A stretch of 64,000 nucleotides of DNA from Paenibacillus beijingensis (GTDB lineage Bacteria; Bacillota; Bacilli; Paenibacillales; Paenibacillaceae): positions 3,189,501 through 3,253,500 of the forward strand of contig NZ_CP011058.1 of NCBI RefSeq assembly GCF_000961095.1, read 5' to 3'. The stretch's first letter is position 1. Each line of letters opens with the position of its first letter. Of the stretch, positions 41,139 through 50,135 are shown one piece after another. Position numbers and translations under genes: made by a program. Below the pieces are notes generated by a model. It was not told where the DNA came from. It saw only the letters and a list, made by a program, of their open reading frames with translations, and did no database searches.

Positions 41139-43033
41139 GTTGGTTATTGAATTTATACGAAACTTATGAATCGAATTTGGATCTCGTTGGAAAAATTGAA
41201 AAAAAACATAACGAGCAGGAGTATACGCTGCTGCCTGTATCCCACACAACGCAAAATGCACATATCGAAGTGGAAATCACCGAAGACGGGGAGTTTCATT
41301 CGGCGACTGTCATTGACAAAAGTGATGCGAGCACTTTGATTCCTTGTACCGAAGACTCTGCAAGCCGCGCAGGCGCAAAGATTGCGCCTTATCCGCTGCA
41401 TGACAAATTAAGTTATGTTGCAGGGGATTATGCAGCCTATGGCGGAGAAATCAAAAAGGAGGAGCCCTTTCCCTATTATATCAAGCAACTGGAGGACTGG
41501 GCCAATTCTCCATATGCTGTTGCTAATGTGAAGAGCATATACCGTTATTTGAGCAAAGGTCGGCTTATTCAGGACTTAGTGAAAGAGAAGATTTTATATT
41601 TAGACGCCAAAAATCGGCTCTTGGATAAATGGGACAAAGATGCTGAGTCCCTGTATGGAGCAAGGCCGCGCATCTTTTCGGTTATTGCCGGAGAGCAAGC
41701 GAGTGCATTTGTAAGATTCAACGTCTACTCACCAACGAAGATGTTAACGAAAGTATGGAAGGATCAGGAGATGTATGATTCTTTCGTTCGATTCTACAAC
41801 AGCAAATTAGGCGACGAGGACCTTTGCTACGTCACAGGAAGAACGCTACCGGCTACAGACAAGCATGCAAATAAAATTAGAAATGCGGCAGATAAAGCAA
41901 AATTAATTTCGGCGAATGACACAAGCGGCTTTACGTTTCGAGGGAGGTTTAATCAAAGCCATGAAGCGGCAAGCATTAGTTATGAAGTATCCCAGAAAGC
42001 GCATAATGCATTGAAGTGGCTCATTAATCATCAAGGCAAAATGATTGATCAGCGCGTGTTTCTTGTATGGGGAAATGATGAGCTTGATATTCCGGGATTT
42101 ACGGAGGATTATTTTTCGATCGATCCTACGCCTGTTGCTACCAAAGAGAGAATCTCGTTTACAAATAAAGAGTTCGCGATCGAGGTAGCAAAGGCATTGG
42201 ACGGATATAGAAATCAATTGTCATCTTCGTCCAATGGGAAAGCGAATGTAAATATCTTAGTTCTGGATTCAGCGACAACAGGCCGTATGGCGGTACTGTA
42301 TTATCGCAATATGGATAAGGAGCTCTATTTGGACAAGCTTGTGAAATGGCACTCAACCTGTGCGTGGCTGCACCAATATCGCAAGGATGACAATGGAAAT
42401 TTTGTGCGTTTTTATGGTGCACCAGCCACAAAGGATATAGCTTTTGCTGCATATGGGCCAAGAGCAAGTGACAAGATTGTAAAAGGGCTAATGGAACGTA
42501 TGCTTCCATGTATGATCGATGGTCGAAAAATTCCTTCAGATGTAGTTGCCAGTGCTTTCCGTCGTGCCTCAAACCCCGTATCAATGGAGAAATGGGAATG
42601 GGAGAAGACGTTGAGCATTACATGTGCCTTAATAAGTAAGGAACAGGAGGGATTCAATGTGGCATTAGATAAAGAAAATAATGACCGCAACTATTTATTT
42701 GGCCGCTTATTGGCTGTCGCCGATGTATTAGAAAGGCGCGCGTTAGGCGATGAAGAACGGGCCACCAACGCCATTCGCTATATGAATGCTTTCTCCAGAC
42801 ATCCGGAAAGAACTTGGAAGACGATCCAGGCTTGCTTGCAGCCGTATCAAGCTCGACTTGGAACGAAAGCAATCTATTGGGCCAAGATCATTGATGAAGT
42901 AGCCTCGCGAATTCCGGCAGATAAATTTAATAATAAGCCATTATCCGGCTTATATTTGCTAGGCTTCTATAGTCAGCGGCATGAACTTTACCAGAAGAAA
43001 GAAACTAATGAGACTACAGAAGAATCAATTTAA
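41135..43033 (+). CDS. cas8c: Type I-C Cas8c (Csd1), Cascade large subunit
   Basis: 632 residues, the usual Csd1 size. It recognises the PAM and recruits Cas3. Seen: N-terminal LLNLYETYESNL, central HDKLSYVAGDY, LLDKWDKDAESLYGARPRIF, the conserved DTSGFTFRGRF segment and the C-terminal helical bundle with RALGDEERATNAIRYMNAFS, all typical of the family. The start overlaps the cas5c stop by four bases, so translation is probably coupled. cas7 begins 15 bases after its stop. Confidence 0.93.
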   Translation: MSWLLNLYETYESNLDLVGKIEKKHNEQEYTLLPVSHTTQNAHIEVEITEDGEFHSATVIDKSDASTLIPCTEDSASRAGAKIAPYPLHDKLSYVAGDYAAYGGEIKKEEPFPYYIKQLEDWANSPYAVANVKSIYRYLSKGRLIQDLVKEKILYLDAKNRLLDKWDKDAESLYGARPRIFSVIAGEQASAFVRFNVYSPTKMLTKVWKDQEMYDSFVRFYNSKLGDEDLCYVTGRTLPATDKHANKIRNAADKAKLISANDTSGFTFRGRFNQSHEAASISYEVSQKAHNALKWLINHQGKMIDQRVFLVWGNDELDIPGFTEDYFSIDPTPVATKERISFTNKEFAIEVAKALDGYRNQLSSSSNGKANVNILVLDSATTGRMAVLYYRNMDKELYLDKLVKWHSTCAWLHQYRKDDNGNFVRFYGAPATKDIAFAAYGPRASDKIVKGLMERMLPCMIDGRKIPSDVVASAFRRASNPVSMEKWEWEKTLSITCALISKEQEGFNVALDKENNDRNYLFGRLLAVADVLERRALGDEERATNAIRYMNAFSRHPERTWKTIQACLQPYQARLGTKAIYWAKIIDEVASRIPADKFNNKPLSGLYLLGFYSQRHELYQKKETNETTEESI

Positions 43034-43048
43034 AAAGGAGATTTGGAC

Positions 43049-43909
43049 ATGAGCACTCTAGATCATAAAATCGATTTTGCTGTTGTTTTATCTGTGACCA
43101 AGGCTAACCCTAACGGCGATCCTTTGAATGGCAATCGGCCGAGGCAAAACTATGATGGCTATGGCGAGATTTCAGATGTTGCACTAAAACGGAAGATTCG
43201 AAACCGTCTGCAGGATATGGGTGAATCTATATTTGTTCAGTCCAATGACCGCAAAACTGACTCTTACGGAAGTCTTAGAGAGCGTGCAGATGCGAATGCC
43301 GAACTGGAGAAGATTTTGAAGTCTAAGTCGGGGTCAAGTGATGAATTTTCCAGTATTGCTTGCCGGGAATGGCTAGATGTTCGCAGTTTTGGCCAAGTGT
43401 TTGCATTCAAAGCAGACAAGGGAGCCGGGGTATCCGTTGGAATAAGGGGTCCTGTATCCATTCATACCGCAACAAGTATTGATCCCATTGATATCTCCAG
43501 TATGCAAATTACGAAAAGCGTCAATTCTGAGCCGGGTGCATCAAGAGGTTCAGATACAATGGGAATGAAGCATCGTGTAGATTCGGGTGTCTATATCTTT
43601 TTCGGGAGCATTAATACGCAGTTGGCTGAGAAAACCGGGTTTACAAATGAAGATGCCGAGAAATTTAAGAATGCGCTTGTTACATTATTCGAAAACGATG
43701 CATCATCCGCCAGACCGGAAGGAAGTATGGAAGTCCACAAAGTGTACTGGTGGGAGCATAATTCCAAGCTGGGCCAATATTCTTCCGCAAAGGTTCATCG
43801 ATCTTTATCGTTTGAAAGGCTTGCCGAAGAACCTAATGCGTTCGAAGATTATGAGTTTTTTATTCAACCATTGGAAGGTCTGAAAGTCGAGATCATTAAT
43901 GGACTATAA
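43049..43909 (+). CDS. cas7c: Type I-C Cas7 (Csd2), Cascade backbone subunit
   Basis: 286 residues. Cas7 polymerises along the crRNA spacer and shapes the guide-target duplex. Seen: FAVVLSVTKANPNGDPLNGN at the N-terminus, the family signature, SDVALKRKIRNRLQDMG, and the central CREWLDVRSFGQVFAF and GVSVGIRGPVSIHTA segments. ATG 43049 is 8 bases after AAAGGAG; TTG 43043 is too close. The gene overlaps cas4 by 11 bases. Confidence 0.95.
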   Translation: MSTLDHKIDFAVVLSVTKANPNGDPLNGNRPRQNYDGYGEISDVALKRKIRNRLQDMGESIFVQSNDRKTDSYGSLRERADANAELEKILKSKSGSSDEFSSIACREWLDVRSFGQVFAFKADKGAGVSVGIRGPVSIHTATSIDPIDISSMQITKSVNSEPGASRGSDTMGMKHRVDSGVYIFFGSINTQLAEKTGFTNEDAEKFKNALVTLFENDASSARPEGSMEVHKVYWWEHNSKLGQYSSAKVHRSLSFERLAEEPNAFEDYEFFIQPLEGLKVEIINGL

Positions 43910-44558
43910 TGAAGACGATCATTATTTAATGTTGTCCGGCATACAGCATTTTCAATTTTGTAAACGGCAGTGGGCTCTTATTCATATTGAACAGCAATGG
44001 GAGGAAAATGTCAGAACCATTGAGGGGGAGCATTTGCACCGGAATGCCGATCAGCCGTTTACGAGAGAAAAGCGCGGTGATAAACTTATCGTTCGTGCAA
44101 TGCCTGTGAAGTCGGAGAGCTTAAAAATAACAGGCGTATGCGATGTGGTGGAGTTTATAAAAAACGATAGCGGTGTTGAAATTAATGGCGCTGATGGGAA
44201 ATACATCGCATATCCGATTGAGTATAAACGCGGAAAGCCGAAAATGAACGATGAAGATATTTTACAATTAGCTGCACAAGCCATTTGTCTTGAGGAAATG
44301 CTGCTGTGCGAAATAGACGTAGGCTATATGTTTTATAACGAGATCAAACATCGGGTTGAAGTTCCGTTAACCTCAGCAATTAAAAATAAAGTGAAGTTGA
44401 TTGTCGCTGAAATGCAAGATTACTACAATCGCAGGTATACGCCTAAAGTGAAGACGGGATCCTTCTGTCGAAACTGTTCCCTTCAAAATATTTGTTTGCC
44501 GGAGCTAATGAATAAGCGGAGCGTTAAAAGTTACGTTGAGGGGAAACTCAAAGAATGA
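43899..44558 (+). CDS. cas4: CRISPR-associated Cas4 (RecB-like nuclease with Fe-S cluster)
   Basis: 219 residues. Trims prespacers and selects those with a correct PAM, in complex with Cas1-Cas2. Seen: the first cluster cysteine in FQFCKRQWALIHIE (about Cys21), the RecB nuclease motif ending in YPIEYKRGKPKMNDED with E and K residues, and the C-terminal cluster cysteines in SFCRNCSLQNICLPE. The start overlaps cas7 by 11 bases and the stop overlaps the cas1 start (ATGA), indicating tight translational coupling. Confidence 0.94.
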   Translation: MDYNEDDHYLMLSGIQHFQFCKRQWALIHIEQQWEENVRTIEGEHLHRNADQPFTREKRGDKLIVRAMPVKSESLKITGVCDVVEFIKNDSGVEINGADGKYIAYPIEYKRGKPKMNDEDILQLAAQAICLEEMLLCEIDVGYMFYNEIKHRVEVPLTSAIKNKVKLIVAEMQDYYNRRYTPKVKTGSFCRNCSLQNICLPELMNKRSVKSYVEGKLKE

Positions 44559-45586
44559 AAAAATTGCTTAATACGCTTTATATTACACAGCCCGATGTTT
44601 ATTTGTCGCTGGATGGCGATAATATTGTACTACTTAAGGAACAGGAGAATTTGGGCAGGTTACCTCTGCACAACCTGGAATCGATTATCACCTTTGGTTA
44701 CACCGGTGCAAGTCCGGCATTAATGGGATACTGTGCAGAGCGCAATATTCAATTAGTATTTTTCACGAAGAACGGCAGGTTTCTCGCCAGAGTCATTGGG
44801 GAAAGCAAAGGTAATGTCGTTCTGAGAAAGAAACAGTATGCTGTATCAGAAGATGAAATTCTTTCAGCTAAAGTTGCTCGTAATTTTATTGTCGGTAAGA
44901 TTTACAACCACAAATGGATCATTGAGAGAATGACCCGAGACTATGCTTTGCGTATCGATGTTCCTCTGTTCAAAGCTATATCACAGCAGTTATCTGCATT
45001 AATTTTAGATGTAAGGGCGTGTGAAGATTTAGAAAGATTAAGAGGCTTGGAAGGTCAAGCGGCTATTAGCTACAATAAACTATTTGATCCCATGATATTG
45101 CAGCAGAAGGAGGATTTTTATTTTCACTCGCGTTCTCGAAGGCCACCGCTGGATAACGTGAATGCGATGCTATCGTTTGCTTACTCACTCTTGGCGAATG
45201 ACGTGGCATCTGCACTAGAAGGTGTCGGATTGGATGCATATGTTGGATTTTTGCATCGTGACCGGCCGGGACGCGCTTCTTTAGCGCTGGATGTAATGGA
45301 GGAACTGCGAGGGGTCTTTGCAGATAAGTTTGTGCTTACGTTAATTAATAAGAAAATTGTGAGTAAAGAGGATTTTTTGAAAAAAGAGAATGGTGCGGTT
45401 ATTATGATGGATGAGGCGAGAAAGAAGTTTCTAACCGCATGGCAAAATAAGAAGCAAGAAAAAATTACACATCCTTTTCTTGGTGAGAAGATTTCCTGGG
45501 GGTTAGTCCCGCATGCGCAAGCCTTATTGTTAGCTCGATATTTACGTAATGATCTAGACGAGTATCCACCTTTCTTTTGGAAGTAG
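44555..45586 (+). CDS. cas1: CRISPR integrase Cas1
   Basis: 343 residues, the usual length for type I-C. Integrates new spacers at the leader end with Cas2. N-terminal beta domain (VYLSLDGDNIVLLKEQENLG RLPLHNLESII when read through) and C-terminal helical domain with the metal site: E in RGLEGQAAISYN at about residue 166, H in VGFLHRDRPGRASLALD at about 235 and D further on (ALDVMEELR) at about 249. All are intact. The start overlaps cas4 by four bases; cas2 begins four bases downstream. Confidence 0.95.
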   Translation: MKKLLNTLYITQPDVYLSLDGDNIVLLKEQENLGRLPLHNLESIITFGYTGASPALMGYCAERNIQLVFFTKNGRFLARVIGESKGNVVLRKKQYAVSEDEILSAKVARNFIVGKIYNHKWIIERMTRDYALRIDVPLFKAISQQLSALILDVRACEDLERLRGLEGQAAISYNKLFDPMILQQKEDFYFHSRSRRPPLDNVNAMLSFAYSLLANDVASALEGVGLDAYVGFLHRDRPGRASLALDVMEELRGVFADKFVLTLINKKIVSKEDFLKKENGAVIMMDEARKKFLTAWQNKKQEKITHPFLGEKISWGLVPHAQALLLARYLRNDLDEYPPFFWK

Positions 45587-45590
45587 GTGA

Positions 45591-45887
45591 ATGAGGGTGC
45601 TGGTTTTGGTTACATATGATGTAAGCACAGTCAGCAGTGAAGGTCAACGAAGACTGCGTCAGGTTTCAAAAATATGCCAAAATTATGGTCAACGTGTTCA
45701 AAATTCAGTGTTTGAATGCGTTGTAGATGCCGCTCAATTTGCTGTATTAAAGTTAAAACTCCTCGATGTTATTGATCAAGAGCAGGATAGTCTCAGGTTT
45801 TATCAATTGGGAAATAACTACAAGAAAAAGGTTGAACATTTGGGTGTAAAACAGTCAATTGACTTAGAAGGTCCTTTGATATTGTAG
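45591..45887 (+). CDS. cas2: CRISPR adaptation protein Cas2
   Basis: 98 residues. Dimer that bridges two Cas1 dimers in the integration complex. Seen: VLVLVTYDVSTVSSEGQRRL with the conserved Asp after the first strand, then the ferredoxin-like repeat RVQNSVFECVVDAAQF and LRFYQLG. GTAGGTGA precedes the ATG. It is the last gene of the cas operon; the leader and array 2 follow in the same direction, the standard type I-C arrangement. Confidence 0.95.
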   Translation: MRVLVLVTYDVSTVSSEGQRRLRQVSKICQNYGQRVQNSVFECVVDAAQFAVLKLKLLDVIDQEQDSLRFYQLGNNYKKKVEHLGVKQSIDLEGPLIL

Positions 45888-46067
45888 TGCGAACTATGGT
45901 GCGAATGTGTAGTGCACATGGAATTCCGGGGACATTCGCACTAGAAAACTGGATGAATTATCCTTTTTTGTTATGACTTTTTACGTATTGTTTCGAAAGT
46001 TTATTGATTTAGGCGTGTTTTTGATCACAAATATGGTATTTCAGGCATATTTGAATTAAAAATCGCT
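45888..46067 (+). promoter_or_regulatory. CRISPR leader of array 2
   Basis: 180 AT-rich bases between cas2 and the first repeat. Near the cas2 side lies the inverted repeat GTGCGAATGT (45899-45908) / ACATTCGCAC (45932-45941) with a 23-base loop. The 100 bases next to the first repeat carry T runs and ATTTGAATTAAAAATC. New spacers should enter here and array transcription should start here. Confidence 0.75.
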
Positions 46068-48026
46068 GTCGCATCCCTCGCGGATGCGTGGATTGAAATA
46101 CAACAGACCTGTTAAACCGATACGTCGATGGAGTCGCATCCCTCGCGGATGCGTGGATTGAAATGCCATTTGCTCCATGACGTGAAGCAGCTCCTGCGTC
46201 GCATCCCTCGCGGATGCGTGGATTGAAATTTCAGAACCCGATAGGAAACCGCCGCATCATTCGTCGCATCCCTCGCGGATGCGTGGATTGAAATTTTTTT
46301 GTTGCTTCAACCATAAAATCACCTCGTATGTCGCATCCCTCGCGGATGCGTGGATTGAAATCTTCCACAGACAACAAAGCGACCAAAAAACCGTTGTCGC
46401 ATCCCTCGCGGATGCGTGGATTGAAATGCATTGACGTGATCGTGACCACCGGATTCAACGTCGCATCCCTCGCGGATGCGTGGATTGAAATTCCCGTCTG
46501 CAGCAATTGCAGGGACAAGAAACGAGTCGCATCCCTCGCGGATGCGTGGATTGAAATCTTTTTGACCGGCATACAACCGGACCATCCGATTGTCGCATCC
46601 CTCGCGGATGCGTGGATTGAAATGTCCCTAACGCAAAAGGAGCCACAACGACGCAGCGTCGCATCCCTCGCGGATGCGTGGATTGAAATATCCATCAGGA
46701 TTAGCGCATTCTTAACCCGTCCCGTCGCATCCCTCGCGGATGCGTGGATTGAAATTTCTCCGGTCACAACTAAATATTATGACGTGACAGTCGCATCCCT
46801 CGCGGATGCGTGGATTGAAATGTATGAATCGAATCAATCAAATGTCGTGACGGCTGTCGCATCCCTCGCGGATGCGTGGATTGAAATTACTTTTTTTTAG
46901 GAGTCCGCCAAGATTGCGGGCGTCGCATCCCTCGCGGATGCGTGGATTGAAATGTGTTCACCTGCTCCGCGATGCTGCGGATGATATTGTCGCATCCCTC
47001 GCGGATGCGTGGATTGAAATGGATTGCGTTTCTCCAACGCGTATTCCTTACCGGTCGCATCCCTCGCGGATGCGTGGATTGAAATGCCAAATCGTCAATG
47101 AAGTTCTGACGCAGTTCCCGTCGCATCCCTCGCGGATGCGTGGATTGAAATATCTGAACCGCCTCCTTTAATACAATTGTATCAGTCGCATCCCTCGCGG
47201 ATGCGTGGATTGAAATATTTTACGTACGTAATTTAAAACCTTCGTCATGTCGCATCCCTCGCGGATGCGTGGATTGAAATAGGTTCAGTTACTGGAACGC
47301 CTGGATCAGCGAGACGTCGCATCCCTCGCGGATGCGTGGATTGAAATATCCCCAAATCATAGTAATTTGGCAACATTATACGTCGCATCCCTCGCGGATG
47401 CGTGGATTGAAATTCGTACTCGTACAGGTTATCGATTCCATATTGCGTCGCATCCCTCGCGGATGCGTGGATTGAAATAGCCGTATATCGCGTTTAAAAC
47501 GAACGTGTTGGTGTCGCATCCCTCGCGGATGCGTGGATTGAAATAGGAGGCCCGGAGGAACCCCGGGAAACGTCTCAGGTCGCATCCCTCGCGGATGCGT
47601 GGATTGAAATTTTTAGGAGGAGGTGAATAACATGGGACAAATCAGTCGCATCCCTCGCGGATGCGTGGATTGAAATCTAAAATTTATTCAGAAGACGAAG
47701 AAAGCCGTGTCCGTCGCATCCCTCGCGGATGCGTGGATTGAAATAGTTAGAACAGAGGTTCTCGGAAAAATAAAGGATGTCGCATCCCTCGCGGATGCGT
47801 GGATTGAAATCCACTAGCAGACATGGACATTAACAACGACAAGATGTCGCATCCCTCGCGGATGCGTGGATTGAAATACGCGCCTTGCGGACGTGTACAA
47901 GACGGCCACGACGTCGCATCCCTCGCGGATGCGTGGATTGAAATTAGAGAATAGAGCATTTGAATCGAAGCGCGGGGTGTCGCATTGGACCTCTGTCAAT
48001 AAACTGGACACGGGAAAGCGAGAGAA

Positions 48027-48842
48027 TTACGCCGCGTTTCGGCACATACGTTCGTATTGATTGGGCGTAAAGTACCCAATAGATGAGTGGATGCGTTTTC
48101 CATTATAAAAGCAAGCGATATACTCGAAGATCTTTTCTTTTGCTTCCTGTCTCGTTTTGAACTTCTCCAGGTAAATGAGTTCCTTTTTTAGCACGCTGTG
48201 GAATGATTCGACGCAGGCGTTATCGTAGCAGTTCCCTTTGCGGCTCATACTGCCAATCAATTTGTACTTCCGAAGACGATTCTGGTAATCCGTCGAAGCA
48301 TACTGACTTCCACGATCGGAGTGATGCAGCAGTCCTGAAACGGGTCGCTGGCGGATGTAAGCTTGATCAAGTGCCGTGATGACAAGTTCTTTCGTCATTC
48401 GCTCGTCCATATGGAACCCGACGATCTTACGGGTGTATAAATCCATGACACTGGCCAAGTACAGCCAGCCCTCGTCAGTCGGGATGTAAGTGATATCCGT
48501 CATCCAGACCTTATTCGGTGCGCTAGCGGTGAAGGTTTGATTCAGCACGTTTTCCGCAACCGGCAAGTTGTGTTTTGAATTCGTTGTCGCCTTGTATTTC
48601 TTCACCGTACGTGATTGCAGGTTGAGCCTGTTCATCGTACGGGCGACGGTTTTCTCGGACACCTGAATCCCTTTCTTTTTTAAGGCTTCCCATACCTTTG
48701 GACTGCCGTACAAGCGTCTGGAGTCCAGAAAGATCCGCCTGATCTGTTGATCCAACCGTTCTTGGCGTTTGGCACGGTTGCTTTTTTGACGCCGAGTCCA
48801 TTCATAATAACCGCTTCGAGACACTTGAAACACGGCGCACAT
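48027..48842 (-). CDS. IS3-family transposase ORF B (copy 2)
   Basis: 271 residues, intact integrase-core transposase. DDE residues: D in WMTDITYIPTDEG, D in LLHHSDRGSQYASTD, and E in NACVESFHSVLKKEL. The N-terminal part (VFQVSRSGYYEWTRR) is the usual HTH_21 region. Compared with copy 1 it has two extra bases (GC) in front, near 48860, so that the -1 frameshift from ORF A no longer leads into this frame. Whether the element can move by itself is therefore doubtful, but the protein from the internal ATG is complete. Confidence 0.92.
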   Translation of the reverse strand: MCAVFQVSRSGYYEWTRRQKSNRAKRQERLDQQIRRIFLDSRRLYGSPKVWEALKKKGIQVSEKTVARTMNRLNLQSRTVKKYKATTNSKHNLPVAENVLNQTFTASAPNKVWMTDITYIPTDEGWLYLASVMDLYTRKIVGFHMDERMTKELVITALDQAYIRQRPVSGLLHHSDRGSQYASTDYQNRLRKYKLIGSMSRKGNCYDNACVESFHSVLKKELIYLEKFKTRQEAKEKIFEYIACFYNGKRIHSSIGYFTPNQYERMCRNAA

Positions 48843-48891
48843 CTTCGCGACACGGAGCTTGAAGCGCGATGATCGTGGATGAAAGAGTAGA

Positions 48892-49179
48892 TCAGCGCCG
48901 GTCTTTTGCGAAGTAGTGCATCGCCTTTTTTAAAATTTCATTTTCCTCCCGAAGCTCTCGGAGTTCTTTCTGTAAATCACGAAGGGCATTGTCGTCAGGT
49001 TTTAATTGCCCGCTGCCAGGAAAGGCATTCGCCCCATCCTGCTTGAATTCGGCCAGCCAACGATACACCGTATTCTCATGGAGACCTAATTCTCGGGCTA
49101 CCTGCGCCACCGTTTTTCCTTCTTCTTGAATAAGTCGTACGGTTTGGATCTTGAATTCCTTGTCATACTTTTTCGTCAT
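48892..49179 (-). CDS. IS3-family transposase ORF A (copy 2)
   Basis: About 95 residues, identical in sequence to ORF A of copy 1 (36066-36353). Helix-turn-helix plus leucine-zipper helix, binding the IS ends. It contains the same A-AAA-AAG slippery site. ATG 49179 follows GAGGTG; a GTG three codons earlier is the alternative. Confidence 0.9.
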   Translation of the reverse strand: MTKKYDKEFKIQTVRLIQEEGKTVAQVARELGLHENTVYRWLAEFKQDGANAFPGSGQLKPDDNALRDLQKELRELREENEILKKAMHYFAKDRR

Positions 49180-49970
49180 GTCGGACACCTCGATTATGAA
49201 TGCATTTATTGTCGCACTCTCGGTTCTCCGTGTCCAGATTTCAGTCTAGCATCACATCCCTCGCGGATGCGTGGATTGAAATATCACGCCAAAATCTTGC
49301 TCGTATCCCCGAAAGTAGTCGCATCCCTCGCGGATGCGTGGATTGAAATGTCGACGCCTTCCGGTTTAAATAACGGTACTGCGAGTCGCATCCCTCGCGG
49401 ATGCGTGGATTGAAATGCGTGAGCATAATAATAATTGTCCAGGTCAACGACGTCGCATCCCTCGTGGATGCGTGGATTGAAATTTGCCTTCCGATCCATC
49501 AGCAGCACATATAAGGTCGCATCCCTCGCGGATGCGTGGATTGAAATGGGTGTAACTGACTCTTATGCGCGGTTGACTTGGGTCGCATCCCTCGCGGATG
49601 CGTGGATTGAAACGTGTCAATGATATTGTATTGACCGTAGGAGAATGTCGCATCCCTCGTGGATGTGTGGATTGAAATGTCATCATCGGCTGCTGCCTCA
49701 TTATCGCCGGCGATCGCTCCCTTCACGGATGCGTGGATTGAAATCGCCAAGAGAAAACGTATGCGCGGATCAAAACGTCGCATCCCTTAAGAATGCTCAT
49801 GTTGAAACCTGGCTACGACGCTGGAAACAGATTGCAATGACGGTTGATCCCCTTACGGGATCGTGGATTAAAACAATGTCCATAACGCCGAGCAGAACAA
49901 TACGAACGAGTCGCTTCCCGTGTGGAGCGTCGATTGAAACATTAACCAGACCGGATCGGACATAAAACAA

Positions 49971-49997
49971 ACCCGTCAGAAACGATTCCTGACGGGT
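49971..49997. terminator. Hairpin terminator between array 2 and murQ
   Basis: Stem ACCCGTCAG/CTGACGGGT (9 bp), 9-base loop; CTGTTT follows on the plus strand and TTTGTTTT beyond it on the minus strand. It can end both the CRISPR precursor and the murQ transcript. Confidence 0.75.
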
Positions 49998-50135
49998 CTG
50001 TTTAGGCGAAACAGTTTAAAAGAAGCGAAGGTTTTCAAATCAATCAAGGAAAATCTCGAATTGCGGCCGTAAAGAAGCTGCCTTTGGAGGCGGCCAAGGA
50101 CAGCTATAATAGGTGTCTATGCTGGCAGCTAAAGC

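Larger units (their letters stand above)
47986..49254 (-). mobile_element. IS3-family insertion sequence, copy 2, inside a CRISPR repeat
   Basis: 1269 bp, inverted relative to copy 1. It interrupts a repeat of array 2 after GTCGCAT; the flanking CAT is duplicated (47983-47985 and 49255-49257). The ends are TGGACC...GCATCA in the plus direction, again TG...CA. ORF A is identical to copy 1 and ORF B is intact from its ATG, but two extra bases between the two reading frames break the frame that joins them. Confidence 0.93.
46068..49940 (+). CRISPR. CRISPR array 2, type I-C, about 40 repeats, interrupted by an IS
   Basis: 32-nt repeat GTCGCATCCC-TCGC-GGATGCGTGG-ATTGAAAT. Twenty-nine intact copies from 46068 to 47944 with spacers of 33-36 nt; the 30th is split by the IS3 element (47979-47985 and 49258-49282). 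Copies continue at 49318, 49385, 49452, 49516, 49582 and 49647, the later ones with single changes. Four decayed copies end the array: 49713-49744, 49777-49808, 49843-49874 and 49910-49940. The decay marks the trailer, so the leader is on the cas2 side. Several trailer copies end in GAAAC, as in array 1. Confidence 0.97.

Noticed and set aside
46231..49783. Open frames across array 2 with repeated peptides such as VASLADAWIEI or ISIHASARDA
   Set aside because: They are translations of the CRISPR repeat in various frames; no ribosome sites, no family.
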